DNA of 28,879 nt from an uncultured Collinsella sp. (GTDB taxonomy: Bacteria; Actinomycetota; Coriobacteriia; Coriobacteriales; Coriobacteriaceae): NCBI GenBank assembly GCA_900762015.1, contig CAAFEX010000065.1, positions 1 through 28,879 of the forward strand, in the 5' to 3' direction. Positions 7,887 to 15,592 of the stretch are shown here, piece after piece. How positions within the stretch are numbered: position 1 is the first letter of the stretch; each line of letters opens with the position of its first letter. The notes beneath the pieces are model-generated. The model worked only from the letters and a program-made list of their open reading frames with translations, had not been told where the DNA came from and ran no database searches. A program made the position numbers and the translations under genes.

Positions 7887-8885
7887 ATGAAGCAATGGGC
7901 TGGACTGGGAAAGTTCCTCGCGGGGCATATGCAGATCATCGTTCCGATTTGCGTGGCGCTCGGCGTGCTCTTTCCCCAGCAGATCGGCGTGCTCAAGCCC
8001 ATTGTTCCCGCCCTCTTCGCCTTTATGACGTTTCAGGGCGCGCTCAGCAACACTTTTCACCAGGTAGCCGAGGTGTTCCACCGTCCGCTGCACCTGATTC
8101 TGGCGCTGCTGGTCTCGGCAGTGCTTATTCCCATCGCGGCGTATGCCATAGGGTCACTCTTCTTTGGCTCCAACCCCAACCTTGTCTGCGGCATCGTGCT
8201 CGAGTACAGCGTGCCCGTGGCCGTCACCGCTTTTATGTGGATCAGCATGTTCGGCGGCAACGGCCCGCTCGCGCTCACCATCATCCTGACGTCCTCGGTT
8301 ATCTCCCCTGTGACGATTCCGCTCACGCTTAAGCTCTTGCTGGGTGCCACCGTCTCGATCGATGTGCCGAGCATGATGCAAGACATGGCCTTTATGATCG
8401 CCATCCCCGCCGTGCTCGGCATCGTGATCAACGAGCTCACGCGTGGATGGGGACACGAGAAGCTCTCCCCCGTGCTCTCGCCCGCCTGCAAATTCATGAT
8501 GATGGGCGCTATCGCCTCCAACTCCACCGCCATGAGCGAGTACGTGCTGCACATGAACGCGGCGCGCTTGGAAGTCGCCCTCTTTATTTTGGTCTTCGCC
8601 ATCAGTGGCTTTGTCGTCGGTTTTCTGGTCGCCCATGCGCTGCATCTGCCATATAGCGAGACGACCACCATGTGCTTTACCTGCGGCATGCGTAACATCT
8701 CTTCGGGCGCCGTCATCGCCACGCAGTACTTTCCGGGCGAAGTCGTGTTTCCCGTCATGTGCGGAACGCTGTTTCAGCAGGTACTCGCCTCGCTTATCGG
8801 GCATCTCTTTGAGCGTCTGACCGGCGAGGAGCGCGCCGCCCAGCGCAAGCGCGTCGAAGCCGGCCGCGACGCCATGGCACGCTAG
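7887..8885 (+). CDS. BASS-family (bile acid:sodium symporter-like) transporter
   Basis: A 332-residue inner-membrane protein with about nine to ten hydrophobic helices and a short basic cytoplasmic tail (from about residue 310). Family features include the early VALGVLFP helix, the TSSVISPVTIPLTL stretch typical of BASS proteins (SP and P-rich inverted-repeat region), and the conserved GMRNISSGAVIA segment in the second half. Members import bile acids, pyruvate, pantothenate or other organic anions with sodium, so the substrate cannot be read from sequence. In a bile-exposed gut bacterium, bile acid uptake is one possibility. The start ATG is preceded by GGGAG, 11 bases away, and an in-frame ATG 14 codons later is an alternative. 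It is a single gene, divergent from recJ and converging on the DUF4931 gene. Confidence 0.85.
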   Translation: MKQWAGLGKFLAGHMQIIVPICVALGVLFPQQIGVLKPIVPALFAFMTFQGALSNTFHQVAEVFHRPLHLILALLVSAVLIPIAAYAIGSLFFGSNPNLVCGIVLEYSVPVAVTAFMWISMFGGNGPLALTIILTSSVISPVTIPLTLKLLLGATVSIDVPSMMQDMAFMIAIPAVLGIVINELTRGWGHEKLSPVLSPACKFMMMGAIASNSTAMSEYVLHMNAARLEVALFILVFAISGFVVGFLVAHALHLPYSETTTMCFTCGMRNISSGAVIATQYFPGEVVFPVMCGTLFQQVLASLIGHLFERLTGEERAAQRKRVEAGRDAMAR

Positions 8886-8912
8886 ACTGTCCGCATTACG
8901 CGGGTGTTAGTC
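8885..8912. terminator. Weak bidirectional hairpin between convergent genes
   Basis: GACT/AGTC (8885-8888 with 8909-8912) and CCGC/GCGG (8891-8894 with 8900-8903) can form a two-part stem in the 30-base gap between two convergent stop codons. No real T run follows on either strand, so it may be only a weak terminator. Confidence 0.3.
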
Positions 8913-8915
8913 TTG

Positions 8916-9713
8916 CTATACGAGCGTTTCCAGATGCGCACGCAGGCGCTCAGCATCGATATCGAGCGTTGTCTCAGCATTGACCTGGGCCAAACGATAG
9001 CCGACAAAGTAGGGCGAAACCACCCAACGCGGCAGCGCCTTGGCAATGGTCCGACCGCCCAGGTGATAGAAGAACAGGTTATACGACTCTGCGCGACCAC
9101 CGTGGTGCTCGTTCAGGATATAGCGCAGAGCTACCTGGATTGCATCGGCGAAGAGATCCGCCTCGGCTTGATCTCTCGTGTCATCGCTGGCGGCGATTCC
9201 CTGCGGGGCTGAAACGTTGATCTCAAAGAACCCCATAATCGGTTCGGTTGAGATGTTGACCGAGATTCTCCCCTGTTGCCAGACATTGATGCCTTCTAAG
9301 TTGGCTGAGGTCAGCGCCGCATAGCCGTCCTCCTGTTCCAGACCCACAATCTGCATATGCGGATGGACCAGACTGCCACCCGAGAGCGGGCCCTTGTTCT
9401 TGTACATGAGCACGCTGCGATACTGCCGGGAGTCAATCATCTGCTGCCAGCAATCCAGAGCAAACCGCATAACATGATGCAGCTCGTCCGACGCATAGGT
9501 CACCAGGTCGGCATCGTGATCGGCCGACTCGATCAGCACGGTTTGACGGGTGGCGTGCAGGGTCTTGAACTTATTCTCGAGCCAAATGCAATCGCCATCA
9601 CGGCGAATGATGTCGGTGAGCCCTTCTGTATCGCAAAAGGGGCACGCGGTGCCGGGACGACGGTTGTCGTCGGGCTTACCGTTTGCCTGCTGAACGTCAA
9701 ATACCAGCGCCAC
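8916..9713 (-). CDS. DUF4931 / GalT-like HIT-superfamily protein
   Basis: A 265-residue protein resembling galactose-1-phosphate uridylyltransferase and the HIT superfamily. It has a CPFC metal-binding pair (24-27) near the N-terminus and an HPHMQ motif (117-121), the HxHxQ active site whose second His forms the nucleotidyl intermediate in GalT. Another likely ligand region, NEHHGGRAESYN, lies in the C-terminal half. The overall layout fits the DUF4931 family, which has no established substrate as far as I know. It is therefore a probable nucleotidyl-transferase or hydrolase of unknown substrate. Translation starts at a GTG with GGAGG 8 bases upstream. The start lies 3 bases after the cutC stop, so the two are an operon and probably translationally coupled. 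Confidence 0.8.
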   Translation of the reverse strand: MALVFDVQQANGKPDDNRRPGTACPFCDTEGLTDIIRRDGDCIWLENKFKTLHATRQTVLIESADHDADLVTYASDELHHVMRFALDCWQQMIDSRQYRSVLMYKNKGPLSGGSLVHPHMQIVGLEQEDGYAALTSANLEGINVWQQGRISVNISTEPIMGFFEINVSAPQGIAASDDTRDQAEADLFADAIQVALRYILNEHHGGRAESYNLFFYHLGGRTIAKALPRWVVSPYFVGYRLAQVNAETTLDIDAERLRAHLETLV

Positions 9714-9716
9714 GGG

Positions 9717-10394
9717 TTATACCTCCAGCGGCACAATCTTGGTGCCATGGAGCTCGGAGACGCCCAGTGCCGCCGCCACGGCATCGCGGTTGACCGTGGA
9801 AATGCCGCCGCCGGGAAGGATGGTCAAGCGGTCGCCCGCATACTCGATCAAGCGGGCCAGGTTTTCGAAGTTGTCCTCGATCGGCGTACCGGCAGCGCCA
9901 CCATGCGTCAGGATGCGTGTGATGCCGCAGTCGGCGAGTATGTCAATCGCGTCGAGCTGAGCCTCGGGCAAGAGCTGATCAAACGCCATGTGGAAGGTGA
10001 TGTCGATGGGCTCACGCTTGCATTCCTCGGTCGCGCAGCCCGCGGCCATCACGAGAGCGCCCAACGTAAGCTCGTCGAGTGCCCATCCGCCAGCGCAGGG
10101 CTTGCAGCAGCCAAAGACCAAGCCGTCAACGCCGGCGCTCACGGCAAGGCCCAGGTCCATCTCCATCATACGCAGCTCGTCCTGGCTGTAATGAAAGTCG
10201 CCACCACGCGGACGGATCATGCACATCACCCGCGCATCGTGCTCGTGTGCATAGTTGGTCGTAGCGCTGATAACGCCGGCCGAAGGCGTGGTGCCACCAA
10301 CGGCAAGGTTGTCGCACAGCTCGATACGCCTTGCACCGGCATCGATAGCCGCCGGCACCCGCTCAAAGTTCTCGGCACAAAACTCGTACAGCAT
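9717..10394 (-). CDS. cutC: CutC family TIM-barrel protein
   Basis: A 225-residue CutC-family protein, a cytosolic TIM barrel. Family motifs are clear: RIELCDNLAVGGTTPS (about 22-37), CMIRPRGGDFHYS, FHMAFDQ, ILTHGG and ILPGGGIS. The third motif is usually FHRAFD; here the Arg is Met, a change at a conserved position. CutC was named for copper homeostasis in E. coli, but its biochemical role is unsettled, so the name should be taken as a family label. The start at 10394 has GGGGG about 9 bases upstream. Upstream codons in the same frame lack a binding site. It is the first gene of a two-gene unit with the DUF4931 gene. A palindromic repeat and a terminator lie upstream. Confidence 0.9.
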   Translation of the reverse strand: MLYEFCAENFERVPAAIDAGARRIELCDNLAVGGTTPSAGVISATTNYAHEHDARVMCMIRPRGGDFHYSQDELRMMEMDLGLAVSAGVDGLVFGCCKPCAGGWALDELTLGALVMAAGCATEECKREPIDITFHMAFDQLLPEAQLDAIDILADCGITRILTHGGAAGTPIEDNFENLARLIEYAGDRLTILPGGGISTVNRDAVAAALGVSELHGTKIVPLEV

Positions 10395-10452
10395 AGATAG
10401 ACCCCCAAAGACAGCAGATGTTTTCCGACGGGCATTGTCACACATCCCCATG

Positions 10453-10521
10453 AAGTTGCGGTGGAATAGGGACTCATTTGGCCTCTGGAGCCCGTATTCA
10501 GTCCCTATTTCACCGCAACTT
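10453..10521. repeat. Near-perfect 69-bp palindromic element
   Basis: The arms at 10453-10474 and 10500-10521 are inverted copies of 22 bases with a single mismatch (the left arm begins AAGTTGCGGTGGAATAGG). A 25-base centre can form a small GGC/GCC hairpin. It directly abuts the liv terminator, leaving one base between them, and lies upstream of cutC. Size, symmetry and intergenic location suggest a miniature interspersed palindrome rather than a terminator, as neither side has a T run of its own. Confidence 0.85.
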
Positions 10522-10522
10522 A

Positions 10523-10559
10523 AAAGGGGGCGCTGACCGGGTTGGTCAGCGCCCCCTTT
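10523..10559 (-). terminator. Strong terminator of the liv operon (bidirectional)
   Basis: AAAGGGGGCGCTGACC (10523-10538) and its exact complement (10544-10559) form a 16-bp stem with a GGGTT loop. It lies 10 bases past the livF stop codon, and on the minus strand the stem ends in TTTT. The symmetric A/T ends allow it to work on both strands. Confidence 0.9.
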
Positions 10560-10569
10560 GTTGAATGGA

Positions 10570-11283
10570 TTAACCGCCCAGATAGGCCTTGCGGACGTTG
10601 TCGTCGTGCAGGAGCTCTTGGCCGGTGCCGGTCATGGTGATCTTGCCGGTCTCGAGCACGTAACCGCGTGTGGCGATGGAAAGCGCCATCTGCGCGTTTT
10701 GCTCGACCAGAAGCACCGTGGTGCCGGCCTTGTGCAGGTCCTCGACAATCTGGAAGATCTGTTCGATCAGAATCGGTGCCAGACCCATGGAAGGTTCGTC
10801 GAGCATAAGCAGTTTGGGGTTACTCATAAGGGCGCGCCCCATAACGAGCATCTGCTGCTCGCCTCCTGAAAGGGTGCCGGCGACCTGGCGACGACGTTCC
10901 TTCAGGCGCGGGAACTGCTCGTAGACGCGCTCCAGGCCCGGAGCAATTGTGGACTTGGGCTGTGTATAGGCGCCCATCTCCAGGTTCTCCTCGACCGTCA
11001 TCTGCAAAAAGGCGCGACGACCCTCGGGAACCTGAGCCAGGCCCTTACCAACCAGCTTATCAGCGGGCGTATGGGTAATGTCCTCGCCCATAAACTTGAT
11101 GGAGCCGGTCTTGGAGCGCAGCAGGCCCGAGACGGTCTTGAGCGTTGTGGACTTGCCGGCACCGTTGGCACCAATCAAGGCCACGATCTCGCCCTCGTTA
11201 ACGTTAAAGGAGATGTCCTTGATGGCGTGGATGGCGCCGTACCAGACGTTGATGTTGTAGACGGAAAGCATCGGCTCTGCCAT
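10570..11283 (-). CDS. livF: Branched-chain amino-acid ABC transporter ATPase LivF
   Basis: A 237-residue ABC ATPase, one of the two nucleotide-binding subunits driving the LivHM permease on the cytoplasmic face. Visible motifs are Walker A GANGAGKS (38-45), the Q-loop region AQVPEGRR typical of LivF, the LSGGEQQ signature, and Walker B LLMLDEP followed by SMGLAP. The switch region reads LLVEQNAQ, with Gln-Asn in place of the usual His, as is common in LivF proteins. The start ATG follows the livG stop immediately (TAAATG) and has GGGGGAG 6 bases upstream. Last gene of the liv operon; the terminator lies 10 bases downstream. Substrate specificity lies with the binding proteins, so branched-chain amino acids are the family expectation only. 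Confidence 0.94.
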   Translation of the reverse strand: MAEPMLSVYNINVWYGAIHAIKDISFNVNEGEIVALIGANGAGKSTTLKTVSGLLRSKTGSIKFMGEDITHTPADKLVGKGLAQVPEGRRAFLQMTVEENLEMGAYTQPKSTIAPGLERVYEQFPRLKERRRQVAGTLSGGEQQMLVMGRALMSNPKLLMLDEPSMGLAPILIEQIFQIVEDLHKAGTTVLLVEQNAQMALSIATRGYVLETGKITMTGTGQELLHDDNVRKAYLGG

Positions 11284-12144
11284 TTAGTTCTCCCCCTTAT
11301 CCTGCTTACCCAGATACGCCTCGATAACGGCGTCGTTGTTCTGGATTTCCTCCGCCGTACCCTTGGCGATAACCTTGCCAAAGTTAAGCACGCAGATGCC
11401 CTCGCAGATGTTCATAACGAGCGACATATCATGCTCGATAAGCATGATGGCGATGCCGAAGGTGTCGCGAATCTTGACGATGTTCTCCATGAGCTCCGCG
11501 GTCTCGGACGGGTTCATGCCGGCGGCAGGCTCGTCGAGCAGCAGCAGCTTGGGGTTAGTGGCAAGCGCGCGGACGATTTCCAGACGGCGCTGAGCGCCGT
11601 AAGGAAGCGAGCCGGCCTGTTCATTTGCCAGGTGCTCCATGTCAAAAATGGACAGCAGCTCCATGGCGCGCTCGTGGGCGGCCTTCTCGTGCTTCCAATA
11701 CGTCGGCAGGCGCAGCACGCCCTCAAAGCCGGAGTAGCGCTCCTGGTTGTGCAGGCCGACCTTAACGTTGTCCTCCACCGTCATGGTGTTGAACAGGCGA
11801 ATGTTCTGGAACGTACGGGCAATACCCATGCGGTTGACCTGGTAGACTGACTTGCCCGAGGTGTCCTCACCATCGAGCAGGATGGTGCCGTGCGTAGGCT
11901 GGTACACCTTGGTGAGCAGGTTGAAGACCGTGGTCTTGCCGGCACCGTTGGGGCCGATGAGACCGGCGATCTCAGTCTTGCCGATGGTCAGGCTAAAGTC
12001 ATCGACTGCCTTAAGGCCGCCGAATTCAATGCCCAGGTGGATGCACTCGAGCGCCGGGCGCTGGCCCAGGTCGCGGTCGGGAACGATGGCGCCAGAAGGA
12101 TACGGGACCATCTTGCCCTTGTTGAACTCAAACTTACTGGGCAT
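11284..12144 (-). CDS. livG: Branched-chain amino-acid ABC transporter ATPase LivG
   Basis: A 286-residue ABC ATPase paired with LivF. It has Walker A GPNGAGKT, the LivG-specific signature LPYGAQRRLEIVRAL, Walker B LLLLDEPAAGMNPSE, a switch His in LIEHDMSLVM, and the C-terminal GKVIAKGTAEEI strand found in LivG. About 30 residues of N-terminal extension (with KMVPYPSG) precede the ABC core. The ATG at 12144 has AAGGAGG 9 bases upstream. Its first 11 bases overlap the end of livM, which suggests translational coupling. It is directly followed by livF. Confidence 0.94.
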   Translation of the reverse strand: MPSKFEFNKGKMVPYPSGAIVPDRDLGQRPALECIHLGIEFGGLKAVDDFSLTIGKTEIAGLIGPNGAGKTTVFNLLTKVYQPTHGTILLDGEDTSGKSVYQVNRMGIARTFQNIRLFNTMTVEDNVKVGLHNQERYSGFEGVLRLPTYWKHEKAAHERAMELLSIFDMEHLANEQAGSLPYGAQRRLEIVRALATNPKLLLLDEPAAGMNPSETAELMENIVKIRDTFGIAIMLIEHDMSLVMNICEGICVLNFGKVIAKGTAEEIQNNDAVIEAYLGKQDKGEN

Positions 12145-13213
12145 CGGCTGCCACCTCCTTCTTGGAAGCAAAGCGATCCTTAATGCGTGCGAAGAACGCC
12201 TTGAGCTGTGGGTTGTTGGTAAAGACCATGACCAGAATCAACACGATGGCGTAGATGAGCATGCGGTAGTCCGAGAACTGACGGAGCAGCTCGGGGAGCA
12301 CCGTGAGCAGCGCCGCGGCGATAACGGAGCCGCGCATGTTGCCCAGGCCGCCCAGGACCACGAACACCAGAATGAGGATGGACGTATTGAAGTCGAACTT
12401 AGTGGCGGAAAGCTGCGAGAAGTTACCGCCGAACAGGGCTCCGGCAGCACCGGCGAGGGCAGCGGAAACCACGAAGGCGATCATGCGGTACTGGGTGACG
12501 GAGATGCCCACAGACTCGGCAGCGATCTTGTTGTCGCGCACGGCAATAATGGCACGACCGGTACGGCTGCGAACCAGGTTGAGCACAATCACGAGCGCGA
12601 CCATAACCAGGATTGCGCCGGCAATGAAGGTCGAATAGGTCGACACGCCCGATGCGCCCTGCGCGCCCTTGATGATGGCGGTGCCGTCCTCGAGCAGGTG
12701 CAGGTCGTCGATTGTAGAGTTACCCGTGATGTTAAAGATCACATGCAGGCCGCGGGAATCGACGCCCACAATGAGGCAGGTGACGACCTCTTTGATAATC
12801 TCGCCAAAAGCCAGGGTCACGATGGCCAGATAGTCGCCGCTCAGGCGCAGGACCGGGATACCGATCAAGAAGCCCAAGATGGCAGCGGCGATAGCGCCGA
12901 CCACGATGCTGATGATCAGACGCATCGGATCGGACGGAACGGTGCTCTCCAGCGCGACGGCAGTGACGATGCCCGTATAGGCACCCACGCTCATAAAGCC
13001 CGCGTGGCCCAGCGACAAGTCGCCCGCAATGCCGACGACGAGGTTAAGGGAGATGGCCATGACGATATAGGCCGTGATGGGAACCAGCTGACCGGCGATC
13101 ATGCGCGGGATCATGTGGTTGGACTGCATAAAGAACACGATGGCGAACGCCACAACGCACATGGCGTACGTGACAAAATCGTGACGCGTCTGCTTGTCTT
13201 TAAGAAACTTCAT
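12134..13213 (-). CDS. livM: Branched-chain amino-acid ABC transporter permease LivM
   Basis: A 359-residue inner-membrane permease with about ten hydrophobic helices. It forms the translocation channel with LivH. Typical LivM segments are present: SLNLVVGIAGDLSLGHAGF, IPVLRLSGDYLAIVTLAFGEI (the coupling region that contacts the ATPases), RTGRAIIAVRDN, AESVGI and VFVVLGGLGNMRGSVIAA. A roughly 40-residue soluble loop rich in Gly, Thr and Ser lies between helices (about 155-195). Two starts are possible, GTG 13222 and ATG 13213. I chose the ATG, preceded by AGGTGAG. The gene begins within about 10 bases of the livH stop and overlaps livG at its end. Confidence 0.93.
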   Translation of the reverse strand: MKFLKDKQTRHDFVTYAMCVVAFAIVFFMQSNHMIPRMIAGQLVPITAYIVMAISLNLVVGIAGDLSLGHAGFMSVGAYTGIVTAVALESTVPSDPMRLIISIVVGAIAAAILGFLIGIPVLRLSGDYLAIVTLAFGEIIKEVVTCLIVGVDSRGLHVIFNITGNSTIDDLHLLEDGTAIIKGAQGASGVSTYSTFIAGAILVMVALVIVLNLVRSRTGRAIIAVRDNKIAAESVGISVTQYRMIAFVVSAALAGAAGALFGGNFSQLSATKFDFNTSILILVFVVLGGLGNMRGSVIAAALLTVLPELLRQFSDYRMLIYAIVLILVMVFTNNPQLKAFFARIKDRFASKKEVAADAQ

Positions 13214-13222
13214 AACGCTCAC

Positions 13223-14104
13223 CTACACCTTCTCGGGGACGTACTTGCCCAAGAGGCCGGCAGGCTTGACGAGCAGGACGATGATCAAAACACCAAAGAC
13301 GATGGAGTTGGCAAGGCTCGTGGAAATGTAAGCCTGAGCCATCGCCTCGATGATGCCGATGAGAATGCCGCCGACAAAGGCACCGGGGATGGAGCCGATG
13401 CCGCCGAAAACGGCAGCGTCGAAGGCCTTGATGCCAGGCATGGCGCCCGTGGTGGGCTGCAGGACCGGCGAGTAGGAGCACAGGAGCACGCCGGCGATGG
13501 CAGCGAGGGCGGAGCCGATGGCGAACGTCATCGAGATGGTGCGGTTGACGTTGATGCCCATGAGCTGAGCGGCGGCCTTGTCCTCGGACACGGCGCGCAT
13601 GGCCTTGCCCATCTTGGTCTTACCTGTAAAGAACATCAGGCCGGCCATGATAACCAGGCAGGCGACGATGGTGACGAGCGAGACGGCGCTTACGTTAAAC
13701 TTGGCCAAGAACTCCGGCACCGGGAAGGTGACGAGCGAAGTGAAGTTCTTGGGCGTGGCGCCCCACAGAAGCTGCGCGGCGTTCTGCAGGAAGTAAGACA
13801 CGCCGATGGCCGTGATCAGAACGGCCAGCGGGCCTGCTTGGCGCAGCGGCTTATAGGCCAGACCCTCAATGAGAACACCGAGAACCGTGCAGACCACACA
13901 AGAGAGAACTACAGATGCCCAGCCCGGGAGGCCGAGATACGACGTGGCGCAGAACGAGACATAGGCACCGACCATGATGACATCGCCGTGAGCGAAGTTG
14001 AGCATCTTGGCGATACCGTAGACCATGGTGTAGCCCAACGCGATGATGGCGTAGACGCTGCCCATGGACAGACCGTTGACCAGGTATTGGATAAAGACCG
14101 TCAT
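13223..14104 (-). CDS. livH: Branched-chain amino-acid ABC transporter permease LivH
   Basis: A 293-residue inner-membrane permease, partner of LivM. Characteristic LivH segments are NGLSMGSVYAIIALGYTMVYG near the start, MLNFAHGDVIMVGAY, the coupling-loop motif KTKMGKAMRAVSEDKAAAQ, MGINVN and AFDAAVFGGIGSIPGAFVGG. Two ATGs lie close together (14113 and 14104). GGGGG abuts the first but is 9 bases from the second, so 14104 is preferred. The 139-base gap upstream to the livK1 stop holds two hairpins. It runs straight into livM. Confidence 0.93.
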   Translation of the reverse strand: MTVFIQYLVNGLSMGSVYAIIALGYTMVYGIAKMLNFAHGDVIMVGAYVSFCATSYLGLPGWASVVLSCVVCTVLGVLIEGLAYKPLRQAGPLAVLITAIGVSYFLQNAAQLLWGATPKNFTSLVTFPVPEFLAKFNVSAVSLVTIVACLVIMAGLMFFTGKTKMGKAMRAVSEDKAAAQLMGINVNRTISMTFAIGSALAAIAGVLLCSYSPVLQPTTGAMPGIKAFDAAVFGGIGSIPGAFVGGILIGIIEAMAQAYISTSLANSIVFGVLIIVLLVKPAGLLGKYVPEKV

Positions 14105-14150
14105 GTTCCACATCCCCCTTTCGGATAGGTTTCCAGTTAATGTATGAAAC

Positions 14151-14170
14151 AGGGACGTTACACTGTCCCT
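14151..14170 (-). terminator. Small intercistronic hairpin upstream of livH
   Basis: AGGGAC and GTCCCT form a 6-bp stem with an 8-base loop. On the minus strand it is followed by GTTTCATAC. It is the second of two hairpins between livK1 and livH and may act as a weak terminator or an RNA-end protector. Confidence 0.45.
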
Positions 14171-14180
14171 AGATACCAAG

Positions 14181-14212
14181 CAAGCAGGGAAGGCCAAAAC
14201 CTCCCCTGCTTG
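14181..14212 (-). terminator. Intercistronic hairpin between livK1 and livH
   Basis: CAAGCAGGGAAGG (14181-14193) pairs with CCTCCCCTGCTTG (14200-14212) at 12 of 13 positions, leaving a 6-base loop. There is no T run on the minus strand, so it probably stabilises the livK1 message or causes partial termination rather than ending the operon. Binding-protein genes in ABC operons are often followed by such structures. Confidence 0.6.
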
Positions 14213-14243
14213 GGATCAAAACCGCTCTATGTAAGGCGGCCAA

Positions 14244-15431
14244 TTAGGCCTGTACGTACTTGCCGTCAGTGATGACGTACGCCGTGGGCTCCTTCTGGAC
14301 CTGGCCCTTATCGTTCCAGGTGAGCTTGCCAGTCAGACCGTCAACGGTAATCTTGAGCATAGCCTTGGACAGCTTCTCGGCGACCTCGGTCGGATCGGCG
14401 TCGACACCAAGACCGGCCTCCTTGACGGCCTCGGCCACCGCGTGCACGCCGTCGTAGGCGTCGGCGGCAAACTGGTCGGGGGTATCGCCGTACTTATCCT
14501 TGTAAGCGTTGACGAAGTCGGCGTTCTTCTCGTCGTCGGCGGAGAACGGGGTCATGAGCAGCAGACCCTCAGCAAGAGAGGTATCGAAGCCCTCAACGCC
14601 CAGGATGCCGTCCATGCCGTCGCAGCCCATCATCTTGACGTCGTAGCCCATATCCTTGGCGTTCTTGAGCAGGACGGACGCCGGCGTGTAGTAGATCGGC
14701 GCAAAGATCATGGTGGCGCCGGCCTGCTTGGCCTTGGTCAGCTGGTTGGTAAAGCTCGTGGCGGAATCGTCCTTAAAGGTCTCCTCGTCAACAATCTCGA
14801 GCTTGGACTCAGCGGCCTGGGCCTTAAAGGAATCTGCGATGCCCGAAGAATAGGCGTCGCCGGAGTTATAGAACAGCACGAACTTCTCGTCCGCATACTT
14901 CTGCGCCAGGAACTTGGCAGCGTTGACACCCTGGTTGGGGTCGGTGAAGCAAACCTGGAAGACACAATCCTTGCCGTCGGTGACGTCCTCGGAGGACGCG
15001 GACGGGGTGATCATGAACGTCTTGGGGTCGTTACCACACTCGGCGGCAACGGCAACCGACGCACCCGTGGTGGTCGGGCCGACGAGGGCCTGCATGCCCC
15101 AGTCGAGCAGGGTGTTAAAGGCGTTGACGGCCTTCTCGCCATCGGCCTGGTCGTCCTCGGCCTTGCTGACAAGCGGCAGCTCCTTGGTCGAGAAATCCTT
15201 GCAGCCAAGCTCGACACCCTGGGTAACGGACTTGCCGTAGGACGCGTTGGCGCCGGTCAGCGGGCCGATGGTACCGATCTTAAACGAAGCGTCGCCCGAA
15301 GCGGAACCACTGTCGCCGCCGTTGGAGGAGCAGCCAGCTAGAATGGACATCGCCCCCAGACCTGCTGCGCTCGCGATAACGCTCCTGCGATTCATAACAG
15401 GGTTCAATGACTTACCGGTGAGGCTCGACAT
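14244..15431 (-). CDS. livK: Liv-type ABC transporter substrate-binding lipoprotein (copy 1)
   Basis: A 395-residue solute-binding protein (type I periplasmic-binding fold, Leu/Ile/Val-binding family). The N-terminus has an NRRSVIA basic stretch and a hydrophobic run ending in the lipobox LAGC, with lipidated Cys at 34, then a Gly/Ser-rich linker. It should therefore be tethered to the outside of the membrane. FKIGTIGPLTGANASYG marks the start of the fold; LVGPTTTGAS, FMITPSASS, VLFYNSGDAYSSG and QFAADAYDGVHA are ligand-lobe motifs. The double Arg could suggest Tat export, but no full Tat motif is seen. The start at 15431 has AGGAG 6 bases upstream. It is the first gene of the livKHMGF unit. 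The ligand is unknown; branched-chain or related amino acids are expected. Confidence 0.92.
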   Translation of the reverse strand: MSSLTGKSLNPVMNRRSVIASAAGLGAMSILAGCSSNGGDSGSASGDASFKIGTIGPLTGANASYGKSVTQGVELGCKDFSTKELPLVSKAEDDQADGEKAVNAFNTLLDWGMQALVGPTTTGASVAVAAECGNDPKTFMITPSASSEDVTDGKDCVFQVCFTDPNQGVNAAKFLAQKYADEKFVLFYNSGDAYSSGIADSFKAQAAESKLEIVDEETFKDDSATSFTNQLTKAKQAGATMIFAPIYYTPASVLLKNAKDMGYDVKMMGCDGMDGILGVEGFDTSLAEGLLLMTPFSADDEKNADFVNAYKDKYGDTPDQFAADAYDGVHAVAEAVKEAGLGVDADPTEVAEKLSKAMLKITVDGLTGKLTWNDKGQVQKEPTAYVITDGKYVQA

Positions 15432-15519
15432 GCGGCTCTCCTCTCAAATCTCGTCGGGTTTCGGTTACCCGACAGGCCATCCTTCGCCGTGTTCGGCGTT
15501 CGCAAAATACTAGACGCTT

Positions 15520-15547
15520 TAGTTAAGGAAAGTGGCGATTATTTCAA
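15520..15547 (-). promoter_or_regulatory. Candidate livK1 promoter
   Basis: On the minus strand TTGAAA (15542-15547) lies 16 bases from a weak -10, TAACTA (15520-15525). The transcript would start near 15,513, and its leader would carry a 7-bp hairpin (GTCGGGT with ACCCGAC, 15453-15473) just upstream of the livK1 ribosome-binding site. The surrounding 270-base gap is markedly AT-rich compared with the genes around it. Confidence 0.4.
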
Positions 15548-15592
15548 CTTTTCTTTGGATTTGTTCATTTATCCATAATTCTGCGTATTTCT

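Noticed and set aside
11852..14128. A 758-codon open frame on the plus strand opposite livG, livM and livH
   Set aside because: It is antisense to three clearly recognisable genes. Its product is low-complexity (rich in Asp, Gly, His), has no family resemblance and arises from GC-rich codon bias. Similar long antisense frames lie opposite hom, purL, recJ and the antiporter gene.
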